NCBI RefSeq assembly: GCF_030817175.1
Contig: NZ_JAUSYY010000001.1
Location: 3,410,001-3,474,000 of the forward strand
Direction: 5' to 3'
DNA from: Agromyces ramosus
Lineage (GTDB): Bacteria > Actinomycetota > Actinomycetes > Actinomycetales > Microbacteriaceae
Length of the DNA: 64,000 nucleotides
The notes below the pieces were generated by a model. The model was not told the DNA's origin. It was given only the letters and a program-made list of their open reading frames with translations, and ran no database searches. The first letter of the stretch is position 1; each line of letters begins with the position of its first letter. The position numbers and the translations under genes were made by a program. Shown piece after piece: positions 37,403 to 45,636 of this stretch.

Positions 37403-37774
37403 ATGACCGATACCAGCAAGAAGCCCGAGATCGACGCCCCCGAGGGGCCCGCCCCCGCCGACCTCGTCATCGAGGACATCGTCGTGGGCGACGGTGCCGA
37501 GGCCGCGTCCGGCTCGACGGTCGACGTGCACTACCTCGGCGTCGAGTACGACACCGGTGAGGAGTTCGACTCGTCGTGGAGCCGCGGCCAGTCGATCAAC
37601 TTCCCGCTGCGCTCGCTCATCGCGGGCTGGCAGGAGGGCATCCCCGGCATGAAGGTCGGTGGCCGCCGCAAGCTCACGGTGCCGCCGCAGAAGGCCTACG
37701 GCCCCGCTGGCGGCGGACACCGCCTCTCGGGGCAGACCCTCATCTTCGTGATCGACCTGCTCGGCGTCAGCTGA
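37403..37774 (+). CDS. FKBP-type peptidyl-prolyl isomerase
   Basis: A single-domain cytoplasmic FKBP of 123 residues that speeds proline isomerisation in folding proteins. VDVHYLGVEYDTGEEFDSSW, the PGMKVGGRRKLTVPP loop and the FVIDLLGV end strand are the family core and carry the drug-binding-type aromatic site. The frame is open to 37226, but ATG 37403 matches the length of actinobacterial homologues. The 188-bp gap before it contains no clear promoter. A perfect terminator follows. Confidence 0.92.
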   Translation: MTDTSKKPEIDAPEGPAPADLVIEDIVVGDGAEAASGSTVDVHYLGVEYDTGEEFDSSWSRGQSINFPLRSLIAGWQEGIPGMKVGGRRKLTVPPQKAYGPAGGGHRLSGQTLIFVIDLLGVS

Positions 37775-37792
37775 GCGAGCTGCACGACCTCG

Positions 37793-37820
37793 AGGCCGGT
37801 GGGCAGTCGCCCACCGGCCT
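37793..37820. terminator. Terminator hairpin after the FKBP gene
   Basis: A perfect 12-bp stem (37793-37804 with 37809-37820) closes an AGTC loop 18 bp after the FKBP stop codon. Confidence 0.75.
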
Positions 37821-37927
37821 TCGTCGTGTCTGCCGGAACATCGGTGCGACGGATGCCCGGGGCCGCTCACCCGCTCGGCTACGATGCTGAGACGCCCGGG
37901 GAACCCGACCACTCGAGAGGCACGCGT

Positions 37928-38680
37928 GTGACTGCGCCCGACTCCGCATCAACTGGCGTTCGCGGCGCGCCCACGGCCCGTCGCACCCTCGTCGCGTTCG
38001 CGCCCTTCCTCGCCCTCGCGGTCGTGCACCTCGCCATGATCGCGCTGGGGCTCGACGAGGCGGCGCGCGTCTCGAAGCTGCTGCTCATGCCGGCGCTCGC
38101 CTTCGCGGTCATGCTCGCGCTGTGGCCGGTGCGCAGCGACGCCTCGTGGCTGCTCATCACGGCGATCGCCTTCTCATGGGGCGGTGACGCGGCGCTCACC
38201 GTCCCGGGTGAGTGGTGGTTCATCATCGGGCTCGGGTCGTTCCTGCTCGCGCATCTCGCCTACATCGCGCTGTTCTTCCGGCTTCCGGCCGAAGGGCGCA
38301 GGCTCAACGCCTGGGCGCTCGGGTACGCCGTCTGGTACATCGGGTTCCTGGCGCTGCTCGCCCCGCACCTCGGCGGCATGATCGTGCCCGTCGCGGTCTA
38401 CGGTGCGGTGCTCGGAGCGATGGCCGCGCTGGCGGCAGCGCACGGCGGGCTCATCGCCGCCGGTGGTGCGTTCTTCGTGGTCTCCGACTCGGTGCTCGCG
38501 CTCGGCAGGTTCCTGCCCGGCTACGAGTTCGCGCTGCACGACGTGACGGTGATGACGAGCTACCTCGCCGCGCAGGGGCTCATCGCGTTGGGGGCCGTGT
38601 CGGCGATTCGCGCCGACCGCCGCGCTCGGGTTCCGTCGCGTCCTGCACGCGATCGACGAGCTTCCGCCACGGCCCGGTGA
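37928..38680 (+). CDS. YhhN-family membrane protein, lysoplasmalogenase type
   Basis: A 250-residue membrane protein with eight or so helices. AIAFSWGGDAALTV and the LAHLAYIALFFR segment are the YhhN/TMEM86 signature, and SDSVLAL is a conserved later motif. Some members hydrolyse the vinyl-ether bond of lysoplasmalogens; activity here is not shown. TACGAT at 37880-37885 and GAGAGG at 37915-37920 support the GTG start at 37928. Its last 101 bp overlap the end of the convergent emfourin-type gene. Confidence 0.8.
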   Translation: MTAPDSASTGVRGAPTARRTLVAFAPFLALAVVHLAMIALGLDEAARVSKLLLMPALAFAVMLALWPVRSDASWLLITAIAFSWGGDAALTVPGEWWFIIGLGSFLLAHLAYIALFFRLPAEGRRLNAWALGYAVWYIGFLALLAPHLGGMIVPVAVYGAVLGAMAALAAAHGGLIAAGGAFFVVSDSVLALGRFLPGYEFALHDVTVMTSYLAAQGLIALGAVSAIRADRRARVPSRPARDRRASATAR

Positions 38681-38891
38681 GCTGCCGTTCGGCGAGGGTC
38701 GCCTCGTGCGGCTCGCAGCGGATGCGGTAGACGAACCGGTCGGGTTCGGGCGGAACCGGCGGGGGCGCGCTCCACGGGATCTCCTCGATCAGGAGATACC
38801 ACTCGTCGCGATCGGGCTGGTCGTCGATGCGGACATGCCAGGTCAGCCGGAGTCCGGCGAGGCCGCCGCTTCGCGACACGAAGACGTCCAT
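38580..38891 (-). CDS. Emfourin-type inhibitor of the adjacent M4 protease
   Basis: A 103-residue soluble protein starting MDVFVSRSGGLAGLRLTW, the SGG-x-AG pattern of emfourin, the proteinaceous inhibitor described for protealysin. It begins 10 bp after the stop of the protealysin-like gene, which is the known arrangement. The last 30 residues are Arg/Pro-rich and overlap the YhhN gene on the other strand by 101 bp, so the true inhibitor domain probably ends near residue 80. The protein should bind and block the M4 protease in the cytoplasm. Confidence 0.85.
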   Translation of the reverse strand: MDVFVSRSGGLAGLRLTWHVRIDDQPDRDEWYLLIEEIPWSAPPPVPPEPDRFVYRIRCEPHEATLAERQLTGPWRKLVDRVQDATEPERGGRRESPTRPPTR

Positions 38892-38901
38892 GCCCGCGAT
38901 G

Positions 38902-40032
38902 CTACTCCCGTGGCACCTCGATGCCCACGGCCGACCAGCCTCCGGCGACCGCCCGCTCCTCGGCGGAGTCTCGGCCGAACCGCTCGCGTGCGGCACGCGC
39001 GGTCTCGGCGGCGAAGCGGTGGAAGCCGTCGTTGGCCCGGAGCCGGCCCGAGGTGAGCACGTCGTACCAGATGCGGCCCACGTGCTCCCACGCGAACCCG
39101 CCGAGCTCGACCGCGGCGAGGGCGAAGGCCCGGTTGGGGATGCCCGAGTTCAGGTGCACGCCGCCGTTGTCGTCGGTGGTCTCGATGTACCGGTCGAAGT
39201 GGTCGGGCTGCGGGTCGCGGCCGAGCACGTCGTCGTCGTAGGCCGTGCCCGGCTCGAGCATCGAGCGGATGGCGCGACCCTCGACCAGCTCGGTGAACAC
39301 GCCCTCGCCGATGAGCCAGGTGGCGGCCTCGGCGTCTTGGCCCATGGCGTACTGCTCGACGAGCGCGCCGAAGACGTCGGACACGTGTTCGTTGAGGGCA
39401 CCGGACTGGCCCTGGTACCGCAGCCCCGCGGTGCGTTCGGTGACGCCGTGCGCCACTTCGTGGCCGATGACGCTGAGCGATTCGGTGAACCCGCGGAACA
39501 CCTCGCCGTCGCCGTCGCCGAAGACCATGCGCTCACCGTCCCAGAAGGCGTTGTCGTAGCGGTCGCCGAAGTGCACGGTGGCCTCGAGGGGCATGCCGGC
39601 GTCGTCGATGGAGTCGCGGCCGTAGACCCGGGCGAACAGGGCGAAGGTCTCGCCGAGGCCGTCGTAGGCGTCGTCGGCTGCGGCGTCGCCGGTGGGCGGC
39701 TGGCCTTCGCGGCGCACGATGCGACCGGGCAGGGTTTCGAGGCCGCCCGCGTCGGAGATGCGCCGATCGGGTGCGGGCGCCTGGCCCGGGAGCGCCGCCG
39801 GCCGCTCGTCGCGGGCAGGGCGCGCGGGGTGCTCGGACGCGATGAAGGACGGTACCTCGCCGGAGCGGCGCCATTCGCGCAGCGGCGCGTCGCGGAGGAG
39901 CGAACGGCGAGCGGCCTCGGATGCCGCGCCGAAGCGAGGATCGTCGGTCGCCGCGATGCGCGCCAGGAGGTACGGCGGCACGATCGCCGCGTGCGGCGAC
40001 GGATGGGTGTAGGGCCGGGGCATCCGCGTCAT
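38902..40032 (-). CDS. Protealysin-like M4 metalloprotease
   Basis: The 376-residue zinc protease has a short propeptide with PPYLLARIA at 19-27, the protealysin-type precursor motif, in place of the long thermolysin propeptide. The catalytic domain has the zinc site HEVAH (191-195) and ALNEHVSDVFG (third ligand E215), and the later His region VHLNSGIPNRAF. There is no signal peptide, as in protealysins, whose export or release is not understood. The next gene encodes an emfourin-type inhibitor. No ribosome site or -10 stands out before the ATG at 40032. Confidence 0.92.
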   Translation of the reverse strand: MTRMPRPYTHPSPHAAIVPPYLLARIAATDDPRFGAASEAARRSLLRDAPLREWRRSGEVPSFIASEHPARPARDERPAALPGQAPAPDRRISDAGGLETLPGRIVRREGQPPTGDAAADDAYDGLGETFALFARVYGRDSIDDAGMPLEATVHFGDRYDNAFWDGERMVFGDGDGEVFRGFTESLSVIGHEVAHGVTERTAGLRYQGQSGALNEHVSDVFGALVEQYAMGQDAEAATWLIGEGVFTELVEGRAIRSMLEPGTAYDDDVLGRDPQPDHFDRYIETTDDNGGVHLNSGIPNRAFALAAVELGGFAWEHVGRIWYDVLTSGRLRANDGFHRFAAETARAARERFGRDSAEERAVAGGWSAVGIEVPRE

Positions 40033-40171
40033 GCATCGATGGTGGCACGTCCCCACGACAGCGCGTCCTCGTGTGACGGGCGAGCCGCGGGAGCGGACTG
40101 GACCCGGCACCGGGCGACCCGCGGTGGACGCACGACTTGCCGCAGCCCCGAGCCCTTGCGAAGCTTGGGCC

Positions 40172-41014
40172 GTGACCTCCGCCGCCCTCGCCGCACCGTT
40201 CGAGGTGCGCACCCACCCCATCGGGCTGGTGCCGGCCGCCATCGTCTGCGGCGCCGCGGTGCTGCTGTTCGGATTCCAGCTGCGCATCCCGGGCTACGTG
40301 ATGCTGGCCGTCGGGCTCCTCGTCGCGTGGCTCGTCGACCGGTCCGGCCGCACGACCCGCCTGCTTCCCGACCTCGCACTCATCGCCCTCGGACAGGTGA
40401 TCATCTCGACGATGTCGCTCGAGGCCGATATCAGCTACCCCAACATGGTCCGATTCACGATCGTGCTCGGGTCCGCTGTCCTCGTGCCGTATCTGATCTC
40501 GCGGTTCGTGTACCGCGATCACGTGATCCGATTCCCATGGCGCACGGGCAGGCGCTGGACGCGCGTGCAGTGGGGCTACCTCCTGCTCGTGCTGTTCCTC
40601 GGCTGGGCGATCCTGCCGTTCTACTTCATCACGTCGGGCGTGTACACGAACTGGCCCACCGTCACCGAACCCGACGAGATCGCGCGCCTCTTCGTCGGCG
40701 TCAACGCCGTGGGCACGTGGGACGAGCTCTTCTTCATCTGCACGGTGTTCGCGCTGCTGCGCCGCCACTTCCCGACGTGGCAGGCGAACCTGCTGCAGTC
40801 GATCGTGTTCGTGTCGTTCCTCTGGGAGCTCGGCTACCAGAGCTGGGGTCCGCTGCTCACGATCCCGTTCGCCCTGCTGCAGGGCTATACGTTCAAGCTC
40901 ACGAAGTCGCTCACGTACGTGCTGGTCGTGCACCTGCTGTTCGACGCGATCGTCTTCGCCGTGATCGTGTACGCGCACAACGGCTGGCCGGCGATCTTCC
41001 TCCTGGCCCCGTGA
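40172..41014 (+). CDS. CPBP-like membrane protein (possible intramembrane protease)
   Basis: A 280-residue membrane protein with seven or eight helices. In the C-terminal half WDELFFICTVFALLRR resembles the EExxxR motif of CAAX/CPBP proteases, but the first Glu is Asp. FLWELGYQ and VHLLFDAIVF would be the later His/Asp motifs. The family includes prenyl-protein proteases and bacteriocin self-immunity proteins. Whether this one is active is uncertain. GTG 40172 is chosen since the upstream 47 codons look like Arg/Pro-rich shadow. Confidence 0.65.
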   Translation: MTSAALAAPFEVRTHPIGLVPAAIVCGAAVLLFGFQLRIPGYVMLAVGLLVAWLVDRSGRTTRLLPDLALIALGQVIISTMSLEADISYPNMVRFTIVLGSAVLVPYLISRFVYRDHVIRFPWRTGRRWTRVQWGYLLLVLFLGWAILPFYFITSGVYTNWPTVTEPDEIARLFVGVNAVGTWDELFFICTVFALLRRHFPTWQANLLQSIVFVSFLWELGYQSWGPLLTIPFALLQGYTFKLTKSLTYVLVVHLLFDAIVFAVIVYAHNGWPAIFLLAP

Positions 41015-41095
41015 GCGAAGGCGAGCGGCTGCCGCCACTCGAGCGCAGCGCGGCCGGCCACGATGCGGCAGCCGACCTCGCGGCCCGAATCACGG

Positions 41096-41548
41096 CTACC
41101 TGAGCTGTCCGCGAATCTCGCCCGGGCCGTTCAACGGCGTGTGCACGTTCACGTAGTAGTCCTTCGGGTTCGCCTCGATCGCGGCGAGCACTGCGGAGCT
41201 CACCGTCTTGCACTCCGACACCTCGGAGGTCGCGCCGGGCGGCGTCATGAGCGGGACGACCACGGGGCCGGGGGTGTTGCGCTCGCCGATGTGGATGTGC
41301 GCGGCCACAGGTGCCGCCGAGAGGCCGGTGACTGAGAGCGTATAGCAGAGCTGGTCGCCGTCGATCGAGTAGGAGAAGGAGCCGTGGGCGCCGCCGACAG
41401 ACGGTGCGGGCGTCTCCTGGCCGGTGTTCAGCGGGACGGTCGTCATGGTGGGGGGTGCCGCCTGTGCGGCGCCGGCGCCGCCGAAGGCGAGGGCGGCGAC
41501 GGCCGCGAGGCCGACTGCGGTGATGCGCGCGTGCCTGCTCATGGACAT
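41096..41548 (-). CDS. Secreted CHRD-domain protein
   Basis: The 150-residue product has a signal peptide (about 1-30, ending AAQAA) and a single CHRD domain, with AAHIHIGERNTPGPVVV and the end motif NGPGEIRGQL. CHRD domains occur in chordin and in many secreted bacterial proteins; role unknown. A TAGCGT hexamer at 41585-41580 (reverse) is a likely -10. A second in-frame ATG at 41542 would start two codons later. Confidence 0.85.
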   Translation of the reverse strand: MSMSRHARITAVGLAAVAALAFGGAGAAQAAPPTMTTVPLNTGQETPAPSVGGAHGSFSYSIDGDQLCYTLSVTGLSAAPVAAHIHIGERNTPGPVVVPLMTPPGATSEVSECKTVSSAVLAAIEANPKDYYVNVHTPLNGPGEIRGQLR

Positions 41549-41604
41549 GATGGAGTCTCACTTCCTCGGGTCATTCCGCACGCTACGCCGACCGCGGGCA
41601 AGTC

Positions 41605-41970
41605 TCAAGGGTCGACGGATGCCCCGTGCTCGCCGAGCCAGTCGAGCAGCACGGCGGCGTGGTTGACGAGCTCGTCGCGGGCGCCGAACAGGAGGGTGAC
41701 GCGGTCGTGCTCGCGTCCCAGCTGGAGCAGCGCCTGCGCCGCCGGGTTCGCGTCGAGCTCGGAGCGGTACGTCGCCGCGAACTCGTCGAAGCGCTCGCGG
41801 TTGCGGTGCCACTCCGTGCGGAGCGCGGCGGAGGGCGCGGCATCCTTCGCCCATTCATCGAGTTCGGCCTTCTCCTTGCTCACTCCTCGCGGCCAGAGCC
41901 GGTCGACGAGCACCCGGTAGCCGTCGGATGCCTCGGCCGGCTCGTAGACGCGCTTGATGGCGAACGCCAT
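41605..41970 (-). CDS. DUF488-family protein
   Basis: A 121-residue protein of the DUF488 family (YeaO type). AIKRVYEPAEASDGYRVLVD followed by RLWPRGVSK is the signature, and the conserved DEWAKD and LLFGARD segments follow. Function is unknown. It starts 2 bp after the small membrane-protein gene on the same strand, so the two are likely co-transcribed. Confidence 0.88.
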   Translation of the reverse strand: MAFAIKRVYEPAEASDGYRVLVDRLWPRGVSKEKAELDEWAKDAAPSAALRTEWHRNRERFDEFAATYRSELDANPAAQALLQLGREHDRVTLLFGARDELVNHAAVLLDWLGEHGASVDP

Positions 41971-41972
41971 GC

Positions 41973-42167
41973 TCAGGCCTGACCCCTCCTGCGCAGCCCG
42001 AACAGCACGAGCGCGATGCCGGCGATCGCGATGATCGGTCCGAGGACCGCCCAGAAGCCGGAGCCGGTCATGGCGCTGCCGCCGACGAACCCGAGGCCCT
42101 GCAGCGTGAACACGACGCCGCAGAGGGCGACGATCACGCCGACCGTGATGAGAACGGGCTTGCGCAT
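41973..42167 (-). CDS. Small two-helix membrane protein
   Basis: A 64-residue protein beginning MRKPVLITVGVIVALCGVVF, with two membrane helices and a short RRRGQA tail. The frame extends 21 codons further, but ATG 42167 follows a GAAGGAG ribosome site, so the short form is preferred. It resembles short actinobacterial integral membrane proteins without known function. It precedes the DUF488 gene by 2 bp. Confidence 0.7.
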   Translation of the reverse strand: MRKPVLITVGVIVALCGVVFTLQGLGFVGGSAMTGSGFWAVLGPIIAIAGIALVLFGLRRRGQA

Positions 42168-42307
42168 GTGGTCTCCTTCGCGCCGGGCTCGTGACCCGAG
42201 CGCAGCGCCTCCATTGTCGCTCCCCGCCACCCCTCGGGCGCAAGGCTCGGCCTCGGGCGCAAGCTCGAGTGCCGCTCCACGCGGCGATCCGGGGTCATCC
42301 GCTCTGG

Positions 42308-42405
42308 TAGAGTATTGAGGTTGCCGTCATGACGGCCGCGCACAAAGAGAGCCCAGGCATTCGGCCACGGGCAGCGCGCAACGAATGAGAAAGGGGATCC
42401 CATCT
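42308..42405 (+). promoter_or_regulatory. rpsO -10 box and leader
   Basis: TAGAGT at 42308-42313 is a likely -10. The leader of about 85 nt contains a small hairpin with arms GCCGTC and GACGGC at about 42324-42337. S15 binds its own mRNA leader in several bacteria, so this leader could be autoregulatory. That is inferred. Confidence 0.4.
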
Positions 42406-42675
42406 ATGGCACTTGAAGCTGATGTCAAGAAGGCGATCATCGAAGAGTACGCGACGCACCCCGGTGACACTGGATCCCCCGAGGTCCAGATCGCGCTCCT
42501 CACGAAGCGAATCAAGGACCTCACCGAGCACCTGAAGGAGCACAAGCACGACCACCACTCGCGTCGTGGCCTGCTCCTCCTCGTCGGTCAGCGTCGTCGA
42601 CTGCTCGGCTACCTCGCCGACGTCGACATCGCGCGCTACCGCAAGCTCATCGAGCGTCTCGGTCTGCGCCGCTAG
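42406..42675 (+). CDS. rpsO: 30S ribosomal protein S15
   Basis: An 89-residue primary rRNA-binding protein of the small subunit. Start [20 protein letters not shown], the central [13 protein letters not shown] and [19 protein letters not shown] helix and the end [12 protein letters not shown] are all standard. The frame reaches 42385, but ATG 42406 with the upstream AGAAAGGGG site gives the family length. In many bacteria pnp follows rpsO directly. Here pnp lies nearly 14 kb downstream. Confidence 0.97.
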   Translation: MALEADVKKAIIEEYATHPGDTGSPEVQIALLTKRIKDLTEHLKEHKHDHHSRRGLLLLVGQRRRLLGYLADVDIARYRKLIERLGLRR

Positions 42676-42735
42676 GCAAGTACTGCGCCGCACTCGTGCG
42701 GCCTTGCGGCTCTCGCTGATACCGCGAACTTCTTG

Positions 42736-42765
42736 CGAACGCCCCTGCTCCGGCAGGGGCGTTCG
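42736..42765. terminator. rpsO terminator
   Basis: A perfect 13-bp stem (42736-42748 with 42753-42765) closes a TCCG loop and is followed by TCATTT. Confidence 0.8.
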
Positions 42766-42806
42766 TCATTTCCGGGCGGATGCCACGACGCGGCGTGGAG
42801 ACCGCC

Positions 42807-43250
42807 TCAGATCAGCCCCTGGTCGATGCCTGCCGCGATGCGGTCGAGCATGTCCTCGGCACCGCGCTGCGCGGCAGCGGGATCGGACGGCGGCTCCAGC
42901 GTCGCCAGGGTGTACGTGAGTTCCGACGTCGCGGCGCGCGCCGGCTCGATCGTCACGGTCACGACCTCGCGCGGGTCGTCGAACTCCAGCACCACGCGGT
43001 GGGGTGGATCGAGCTCGCGGTACCGGAATCCGAACGGGATCTCCGAGCCGTCGGCATCGGAGACCATCACCGCCTCGACGCCTCCGCCGGGCTGGGGCGT
43101 GCTGCGGATCCGTTCGGCCGGGGTCTGGAACCCGTCGACGACGAACCACTGCTCGAGTCGCGACGGGTCGATGAACGCCGCGAAGACGCGGTCGGGCGGG
43201 GCATCGAGGTGCCGTCGAACGGTGAAGACCTCGTCGTCGGTCGCGGGCAC
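42807..43250 (-). CDS. SRPBCC/AHSA1-family protein
   Basis: A 147-residue START-like protein of the Aha1 C-terminal branch. VFTVRRHLDAPPDRVFAAF opens the fold, and DPSRLEQWF and GFRYRELDPPHRVVLEF are typical. Members bind hydrophobic ligands, but no ligand can be given. The frame extends to 43280, but GTG 43250 follows GAGAGGAG at good distance. It stands between the rpsO terminator and the CGNR regulator gene and may be co-transcribed with the latter. Confidence 0.85.
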   Translation of the reverse strand: MPATDDEVFTVRRHLDAPPDRVFAAFIDPSRLEQWFVVDGFQTPAERIRSTPQPGGGVEAVMVSDADGSEIPFGFRYRELDPPHRVVLEFDDPREVVTVTIEPARAATSELTYTLATLEPPSDPAAAQRGAEDMLDRIAAGIDQGLI

Positions 43251-43319
43251 GATCGCTCCTCTCAGCCGGCCTCCACTCACGGTAGGTCGGTTGGACGCGG
43301 GCGTCCAGCCCAGAAGCGG

Positions 43320-43865
43320 TCACACGGCGCGTGCGCGGTACGCGCGCACCGCCATGCGGTTGCCGCAACGCGTGGTGCAGAACCGGCGTGAGGCGTTCTT
43401 CGAGAGGTCGACGTAGAGGCTCTCGCAGTCGTCGGCGTCGCAGACGCGCAGCCGGTCCATCTGGTCGGCGCGGATGACGTCGACGAGGGCCATCGCCGCC
43501 TCGACGAGGATGCGACGGGCGAGCGGTGCATCGGGTTCGGTCGCGTGGATGTGCCAGTCGATGTCGTCGTGGCGCACGAGGCGGGGGAGCGCTCGAGCTT
43601 CGGCGAGGAGCTCGTTGACCGCGTCGGCCGCGTCGTCGCGGTCGAGCAGCCACAGTTCGCGCAGGCGGGTGCGGACCTCGCGCACCTCGTCGAGCTCCAC
43701 ATCGCCGCCATCGCGACGCCCGGAGTACTTCCAGGCGTCGAGCAAGGCCGTCAGCTGCGCTTGCGTCGCCAGCTCGTCATCGCCCGAATCGGACGCCTCG
43801 GGCGTCGTGTCGGCGAGCGCCGCGACGAAGCCGAGTGCAGCTTCGGTGTCATGGGTGAAAAACAT
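43320..43865 (-). CDS. CGNR zinc-finger transcriptional regulator
   Basis: A 181-residue protein with an N-terminal ABATE-type region and a C-terminal CGNR zinc finger. The zinc ligands are in RVCDADDC and RRFCTTRCGNR, and the finger ends in the usual VRAYRAR. The frame starts at 43898, but that ATG overlaps the TATACT -10 (43905-43900 reverse). ATG 43865 follows AGGAGT and is chosen. It is divergent from an EamA exporter, a pairing often seen in actinobacteria, and probably controls it. Confidence 0.88.
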   Translation of the reverse strand: MFFTHDTEAALGFVAALADTTPEASDSGDDELATQAQLTALLDAWKYSGRRDGGDVELDEVREVRTRLRELWLLDRDDAADAVNELLAEARALPRLVRHDDIDWHIHATEPDAPLARRILVEAAMALVDVIRADQMDRLRVCDADDCESLYVDLSKNASRRFCTTRCGNRMAVRAYRARAV

Positions 43866-43958
43866 TTGACTCCTGACGCACAGCTCAGATACCGTCATGA
43901 GTATAACGAGTTTCGGGCATGACGGTGCCGGTGACTCGCGGATCGGACGGGGATACGC

Positions 43959-44987
43959 ATGCGCGGCTCACGCGGCTTCATCGGAATCGTGCTCGGCCTT
44001 GCGGCCGGCCTCGCGTTCGGCGCGGGCGGCGCGATCGTCAAGCCGCTGCTCGAATCCGGCTGGTCGCCGGGAGCCGCAGTGTTCTTCCGCATCACGGTGG
44101 CGGCCCTGCTGCTCGCGGTGCCGGGGCTCATCGCCCTTCGGTTCGACCTGCGCCCGCTCTGGCGTGCGAAGTGGACCGTGCTGGTCTACTCCGTCATCGC
44201 GGTCGCGGGCGTGCAACTCGCGTTCTACACGGCGATCGCGCGAATCCCCGTGAGCACGGCGCTGCTCATCGAATACCTCGCGCCCGTCGCCCTCGTCGCC
44301 TTCGCGTGGGTGCGCACTCGTCATGCTCCTCAAATCGTCGTGCTCGCCGGCTCGGTCGTCGCGATCGCGGGACTCGTGCTCGTGATCGGGCCCACCGGCG
44401 GCCCGCTCGATCCATTCGGCGTCGTGATCGCCGGCGTGGCGATGCTCGGCGTCGCGGTCTACTACGTGCTGGGCGAACGATCCGATCTCGGGGTCCCGCC
44501 GATCGCGCTCGCCGCGGCCGGATGCCTCATCGGAGCCCTCGTGCTCGGCGCCGCGGCGCTCGCCGGGCTCGTGCCCTTCGAAGCCGAGTTCACCGACGTC
44601 GGGTTCTTCGGCGGCACCGCCCCCTGGTGGGTCCCCGTCCTCATGGTGGCGGCGATTTCCACGGCGTTCGCCTACGTGGCCGGCATCCAGGCGATCCGGC
44701 TGCTCGGCACGAGGCTCTCCTCGTTCCTCGGCCTCTCGGAGGTCGTGTTCGCGGGAATCGTCGCCTGGGCGCTCCTCGGCGAGGCGATCGGGCCGGTACA
44801 GCTCATCGGCGGCATCCTCATCCTCGGCGGCATCGTGCTCGTGCGCCTCGAGCGGAGCGCGCCCCGCGCCGGCGTCCCCGTCGCCCCGGCGCTCGACGCC
44901 GACGTCGAACCCGGGCCGGGCCGGCTCGAAGTCAACCCGTTGCCGCCTGCACCGGCGCCTGCCTACCGTGGACCCTCCGACGAGTGA
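43959..44987 (+). CDS. EamA-family drug/metabolite exporter
   Basis: A 342-residue transporter with ten helices arranged as two EamA repeats (about 8-140 and 155-290) and a soluble Pro/Ala-rich tail. FGAGGAIVKPLLESG in helix 1 and LIEYLAPVALVAF at the end of the first repeat are family features. Members export amino acids, purines or toxic metabolites; cargo is unknown. The divergent CGNR regulator is its likely controller. The DJ-1-type gene follows after 10 bp but has its own TACCGT -10 inside this gene end (44964-44969). Confidence 0.87.
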   Translation: MRGSRGFIGIVLGLAAGLAFGAGGAIVKPLLESGWSPGAAVFFRITVAALLLAVPGLIALRFDLRPLWRAKWTVLVYSVIAVAGVQLAFYTAIARIPVSTALLIEYLAPVALVAFAWVRTRHAPQIVVLAGSVVAIAGLVLVIGPTGGPLDPFGVVIAGVAMLGVAVYYVLGERSDLGVPPIALAAAGCLIGALVLGAAALAGLVPFEAEFTDVGFFGGTAPWWVPVLMVAAISTAFAYVAGIQAIRLLGTRLSSFLGLSEVVFAGIVAWALLGEAIGPVQLIGGILILGGIVLVRLERSAPRAGVPVAPALDADVEPGPGRLEVNPLPPAPAPAYRGPSDE

Positions 44988-44997
44988 AGGAGGAGTC

Positions 44998-45561
44998 ATG
45001 CCATCGCAACTCGAGGGCAAGAGGGTCGCGTTCCTCATGACCGACGGGGTCGAGCAGGTCGAGTTCACCGAACCGTGGAGCGCGCTCAGGCAAGCCGGCG
45101 CCGAGGTGACGCTCGTGTCGCCGACCGAGGGCACCGTGCTCGGGCTGCATCACCTCGACAAGGCCGACACGTTCGACGTCGACCTCGGCGTGACCGGCGC
45201 CGACGCATCCGACTTCGACGCGATCGTGCTGCCCGGCGGCGTCGTGAACGCCGACCACTTGCGCATGGACGCGGCATCCGTCGCCTTCGTGCGGAGCTTC
45301 TTCGAACAGCACAAGCCGGTCGCCGCGATCTGCCACGCACCGTGGATCCTCGCCGAGGCGGGCGTCATCCGCGGTCGCAGTCTCACGTCGTACCCGAGCC
45401 TGAAGACCGATCTCGTGAATGCGGGCGCCGACTGGAGCGACGAAGCCGTCGTCGTCGACCAGGGGCTCGTCACGAGCCGCAGGCCCGACGATCTCCCGGC
45501 CTTCATCGACAAGGTCATCGAGGAGATCGCCGAGGGCGAGCACGCCGGGCAGACCGTGTAG
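44998..45561 (+). CDS. DJ-1/PfpI-family type 1 glutamine amidotransferase-like protein
   Basis: A 187-residue protein of the PfpI branch (general stress protein 18 type). RVAFLMTDGVEQVEFTEPW is the start with the conserved Glu, and the nucleophile Cys is in AAICHAPWIL (about residue 112) followed by RSLTSYPSL. Members act in protection against glyoxals and other stress or as proteases; the exact activity is disputed. ATG 44998 follows a perfect AGGAGG and is preferred over the frame start at 44968. Confidence 0.92.
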   Translation: MPSQLEGKRVAFLMTDGVEQVEFTEPWSALRQAGAEVTLVSPTEGTVLGLHHLDKADTFDVDLGVTGADASDFDAIVLPGGVVNADHLRMDAASVAFVRSFFEQHKPVAAICHAPWILAEAGVIRGRSLTSYPSLKTDLVNAGADWSDEAVVVDQGLVTSRRPDDLPAFIDKVIEEIAEGEHAGQTV

Positions 45562-45636
45562 CCGGCCCTCCCGGAGCGGACCGCCACACTACGACGACCA
45601 CCCACTGCTCGCGTCGCGGATCCGTAGACTCGGACC

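Noticed and set aside
41027..41074. Inverted repeat with arms CGGCTGCCGC and GCGGCAGCCG between two convergent genes
   Set aside because: The loop is close to 30 bases, too long for a convincing terminator, although readthrough control is not excluded.
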